A stretch of DNA of 27,460 nt from Tubiluchus corallicola (taxonomy: Eukaryota > Priapulida > Priapulimorpha > Priapulimorphida > Tubiluchidae), in contig JAQGDQ010000781.1 of assembly GCA_030141605.1 (NCBI GenBank), forward strand, positions 68,918 to 96,377. Direction: 5' to 3'. Both the position numbers and the translations under genes were made by a program. Numbering within the stretch: the first letter of the stretch is position 1; every line of letters starts with the position of its first letter. The notes beneath the pieces are model-generated. The model saw only the letters and a program-made list of their open reading frames with translations. It was not told the DNA's origin and made no database searches. Positions 24,880 through 27,460 of this stretch are shown one piece after another.

Positions 24880-26660
24880 TAATACATTTAAATGGCTTTG
24901 ATCACTAAAGTTTACCCACTGACTACCAATATAGGGCATTTAAATGGCTTTCTGTTGATCGCTGGGCTTGAGGAATTATTTGGTATACTGTGCATTTAAA
25001 TGGCTTCGTGCTGCTCTGGTTTCTTTAGATGCAGTTTAATGCTGAGTAAATCTAGATGGCTTCCTGCTGATACCTTCATCTAACCGGCTGCTCACTGCTC
25101 ACTGTATTTAAATGGCTTCGTGTCAATTATTTAAATAATTTTGATACTAGTTCTACATAGTTCTAGTTTTACATAATCTGCAGATACATTTAATTGACAT
25201 CTTGCTGGTTACTAGATACTAGATGTTTTCTGCTCAGTGCATTTAGAATTTAATGTCTCTTATTGGTAGGGGAGAGCATCGAACGTTCGAGTTCGAACGA
25301 GTTTTTTCAGTTCGAACTCGATTCGAATCCAAAACTATAGATTCGAATAATTCATCACTTCAATCACATATGTTCTTTATCATTAAAACGATTGAAACAT
25401 CATGCAATTAGCATAATTTAGCCGTGATTTCTGCGCACAATTTTAAACAAATTACTAGTCGTTTTATTGTAGAACAAAATCTAGTGATATGCATGATCTT
25501 TGTGAGACTAATTTTTGCTGGTGGTTCGAAGACTAGTTCAAAAATCTTTCAATCTCAATTCGATTTCGGTTCGAATTCGAAACACTGAAGTTCGGTTCGA
25601 TTCGAATTCGAAATTCACAAATTCGGTTCGATTCGAATTCGCTTTCTGTTGCAGAATGCTCACTCCTACTTATTGGTCACTTATTTATAAATTCTCTTCT
25701 TTGCACAGTGTACTTAAATGGCTTTTTAGTCACTAGATTTTAGATGCTCTTTATATTGGCTAGTGCATTTAGTATTTAATATTTACTATATTGCCAGTGA
25801 TTGTAGATTTGATTTACTGCACTGTGGGTTCAAATGCTTTCATTTTGGTGATTGAATTCTATGGAGATTTTACTGCCTAACTCATTTAAATGTTTTTTTG
25901 TCATTTCTATATACAGTTTAGTGCATTCAATTTGCTTCTTATTAAGTACTTAATTCTAGATGCTTTCCATTGCTCTGCGCATTTAAATTGTTTCTTATTA
26001 GGCACTTCATTCTAGATGTCCTTTCCTGCTCGGTTCATTTAAATGGCTTTTTATTAAGCACTTAATTCGAGATTTGCTTCACTGCTTGATGCATTTAAAT
26101 GGTTTCTAATTAGCCTTTCAATTCTAGATGTTCTTTACTGCTCTGTGTATTTAAATTGTTTCTCGCTAAGCATTTAATTCGAGATGCTTTTCTACTGGTA
26201 CATTCGTTTAAATGCGTTTTTGTCAAGTACTAATTCTAGATGTCCTTACTGCACAGTTCATTTAAATTGCTTCTTATTAAGCACTTAATTCTAGATGCTC
26301 TTTACTGTTCACTCCATTTAAATGGTTTCATATTAGCCATTTTATTCCAGGTGTTCTTTACTGCTCAGTGCATTTAAGGTTTTTCTTATTAGCAACTTTA
26401 TTCCAGGTGCTCTTTACTGCTCAGTGCATTTAAGGTTTTTCTTATTAGCAACTTTATTCCAGGTGTTCTTTACTGCTCAGTGCATTTAAGGTTTTTCTTA
26501 TTAGCAACTTTATTCCAGGTGTTCTTTACTGCTCAGTGCATTTAAGGTTTTTCTTATTAGCAACTTTATTCCAGGTGTTCTTTACTGCTCAGTGCATTTA
26601 AGGTTTTTCTTATTAGCAACTTTATTCCAGGTGTTCTTTACTGCTCAGTGCATTTAAGGT
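24880..26660 (+). repeat. 56-bp satellite, decayed at 5' and homogeneous at 3'
   Basis: The theme is TGCTCAGTGCATTTAAATGG...CTTATTAAGCACTTAATTCTAGATGCTCTTTA. It recurs at about 50-60 bp from 24880 onward with many differences. At 26361-26640 it becomes five almost identical 56-bp units (CTGCTCAGTGCATTTAAGGT start at 26361, 26417, 26473, 26529, 26585 and again at 26641). A hAT MITE interrupts it at 25267-25668. Confidence 0.9.
25259..25676 (+). mobile_element. hAT-type MITE family 2, complete (element 25267-25668)
   Basis: Ends TAGGGGAGAGCAT and ATGCTCACTCCTA form imperfect inverted repeats, and the 8-bp direct repeat CTTATTGG flanks them (25259-25266 and 25669-25676). The 402-bp body is rich in TTCGAA and GATTCGAATTCG words and has no transposase. 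It is inserted in the 56-bp satellite. Confidence 0.9.
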
Positions 26661-27110
26661 AAGTAACAGATGATTCCATTTGCGTGACCTGTTCATCAGA
26701 TGTTAAGAATCAAGCAGCAGATGATTTCATTTATGTGACCTCATTTTTAGATGGCAAGATCCAAACAACACACGATTCCAGTAATGTGACCTCATTTTTA
26801 GATGGCAAGATCCAAACAACACACGATTCCAGTAATGTGACCTCATCTTCAATTTGCAAAAACCAAACAACAGAAGACTCCAGTTGCGTGACTTCACTTT
26901 TAGATAGAACTACCTGACCAAGAGATGATTCTAATTGTGTGACCTCACCTTCAGGTGGCAATAGCCAATCAACAAATGATTTTATTTATGTGATCTCACC
27001 TTCACATAGAAAGACCAGAGCAACAGCTGACTCAGTGCAGATTTTCACCTGATGATCGCAATAACCAAACAACAGATGATTCCAGGTGTATGACCACACC
27101 TTCAGATGGT
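26661..27110 (+). repeat. 51-bp minisatellite (7 regular units, then degenerate)
   Basis: The GTGACYTCA marker is at 26684, 26735, 26786, 26837, 26888, 26939 and 26990, exactly 51 bp apart, with a decayed unit and a further copy to about 27110. The + frame encodes 17-residue repeats (VTSFLDGKIQTTHDSSN) but stops at a TGA near 26917. No splice sites support coding. Confidence 0.9.
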
Positions 27111-27353
27111 ATCCCATTCGACTCACTGCTCGTCACTTTCCAGTAATTCTATCTCCACGAGAAAGCTCTCCGTAGTTGCTCTGTTTGCTCTACCAGGGGT
27201 ATACGAGACATACAATCTTCTGTTGTGATGATTGTGAGACAAACTTTTGTGTTGTTTCCTGCTTTGAAGTTTTTCAATTGTTCTGAATTATAGTCATACT
27301 GTCTGAACACACCGAAGGTGTTTATTTATGCATAGGATTTTGTACTTATACAG
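27111..27353. other. Unique sequence, nothing recognised
   Basis: No supported gene or repeat between the 51-bp array and the final MITE. Confidence 0.4.
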
Positions 27354-27460
27354 TAGGGGTGAGCATCAAACGTTCGAATCAAATGTGAATAAATTTTTAA
27401 ATCCGAATTCGATTCGAATCTAAAATTATAGATTTGAATAATTCAGCACTTCAGCCACAT
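27354..27460 (+). mobile_element. hAT-type MITE family 2, second copy (cut by window end)
   Basis: TAGGGGTGAGCATCAAACGT and the following CGAATTCGATTCGAATC, then TTTGAATAATTCAGCACTTC, match the first 107 bp of the element at 25267. The 3' end lies outside the window. Confidence 0.85.

Overview
The window is non-coding-rich, AT-rich animal DNA. It has spliceosomal introns with T-rich CAG acceptors and GTAAGT donors, long di- and trinucleotide microsatellites, tRNA-derived SINE-like sequences, hAT, piggyBac-like and Helitron elements, solo LTRs and a LINE relic. Recurrent TAGGCCTA-like and TGACGTCA words suggest a marine invertebrate, possibly a tunicate or another deuterostome. That is an impression from composition, not a proof. 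No bacterial-type genes, operons, CRISPR arrays or complete transposase genes were found. Most long open frames lie inside simple repeats and are not genes.

The main gene I can support runs on the + strand from before position 521 to a terminal exon at 22073-22128, with a poly(A) signal at 22316-22321. It is a micro-exon gene. Nearly every recognisable exon is 27-63 bp (one is 159 bp), a multiple of three, and phase 1 at both ends, so any subset of exons can be joined in frame. The 5' exons are acidic (521-574, 3486-3524) or a small repeat plus coiled-coil-like segment (5216-5374). From 7783 on, the gene is built from two alternating cassettes. 'B' is usually 51 bp, with a peptide like ASVSESAEKQKAGKKAV and a strong GTAAGT donor. 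'A' is 57 or 63 bp, with a peptide like AESISKKESKTGSRTGSKE and usually a weak GTGGGC donor. The product would be a hydrophilic K/E/S/A/G/P-rich low-complexity protein; I do not recognise it.

Region by region: 1-7700 holds the 5' exons, a duplicated intron block with four X-box-like palindromes, a solo LTR with a 5-bp target duplication, microsatellites, a perfect 9 x 54 bp minisatellite and two tRNA-derived SINE-like elements. From 7783 to 8884 there are two B exons, an intronic hairpin and a possible alternative 3' terminal exon. From about 9500 to 12470 there is a tandem array of B-intron-A-intron units (about 407 or 480 bp each). Individual copies have diverged: intact, acceptor-dead, donor-dead, A-exon deleted with an in-frame stop, and one B-intron-A unit open throughout. 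From 12722 to 15545 two Helitron-like elements lie head to tail; the first appears to have read past its damaged terminator and acquired about 1 kb of GT-rich minisatellite. From 15746 to 19126 the B/A cassettes continue on a larger duplication scale, with a piggyBac-like MITE in one intron and a second solo LTR cutting the last A-like exon. From 19523 to 22345 there are microsatellites, a hAT MITE and the terminal exon. From 22350 to the end there is a LINE relic, 29-, 56- and 51-bp tandem repeats, a second piggyBac-like copy and two members of a second hAT MITE family.

All exon calls rest on splice consensus, phase consistency and similarity between copies within the window. No transcript evidence or database search was available.
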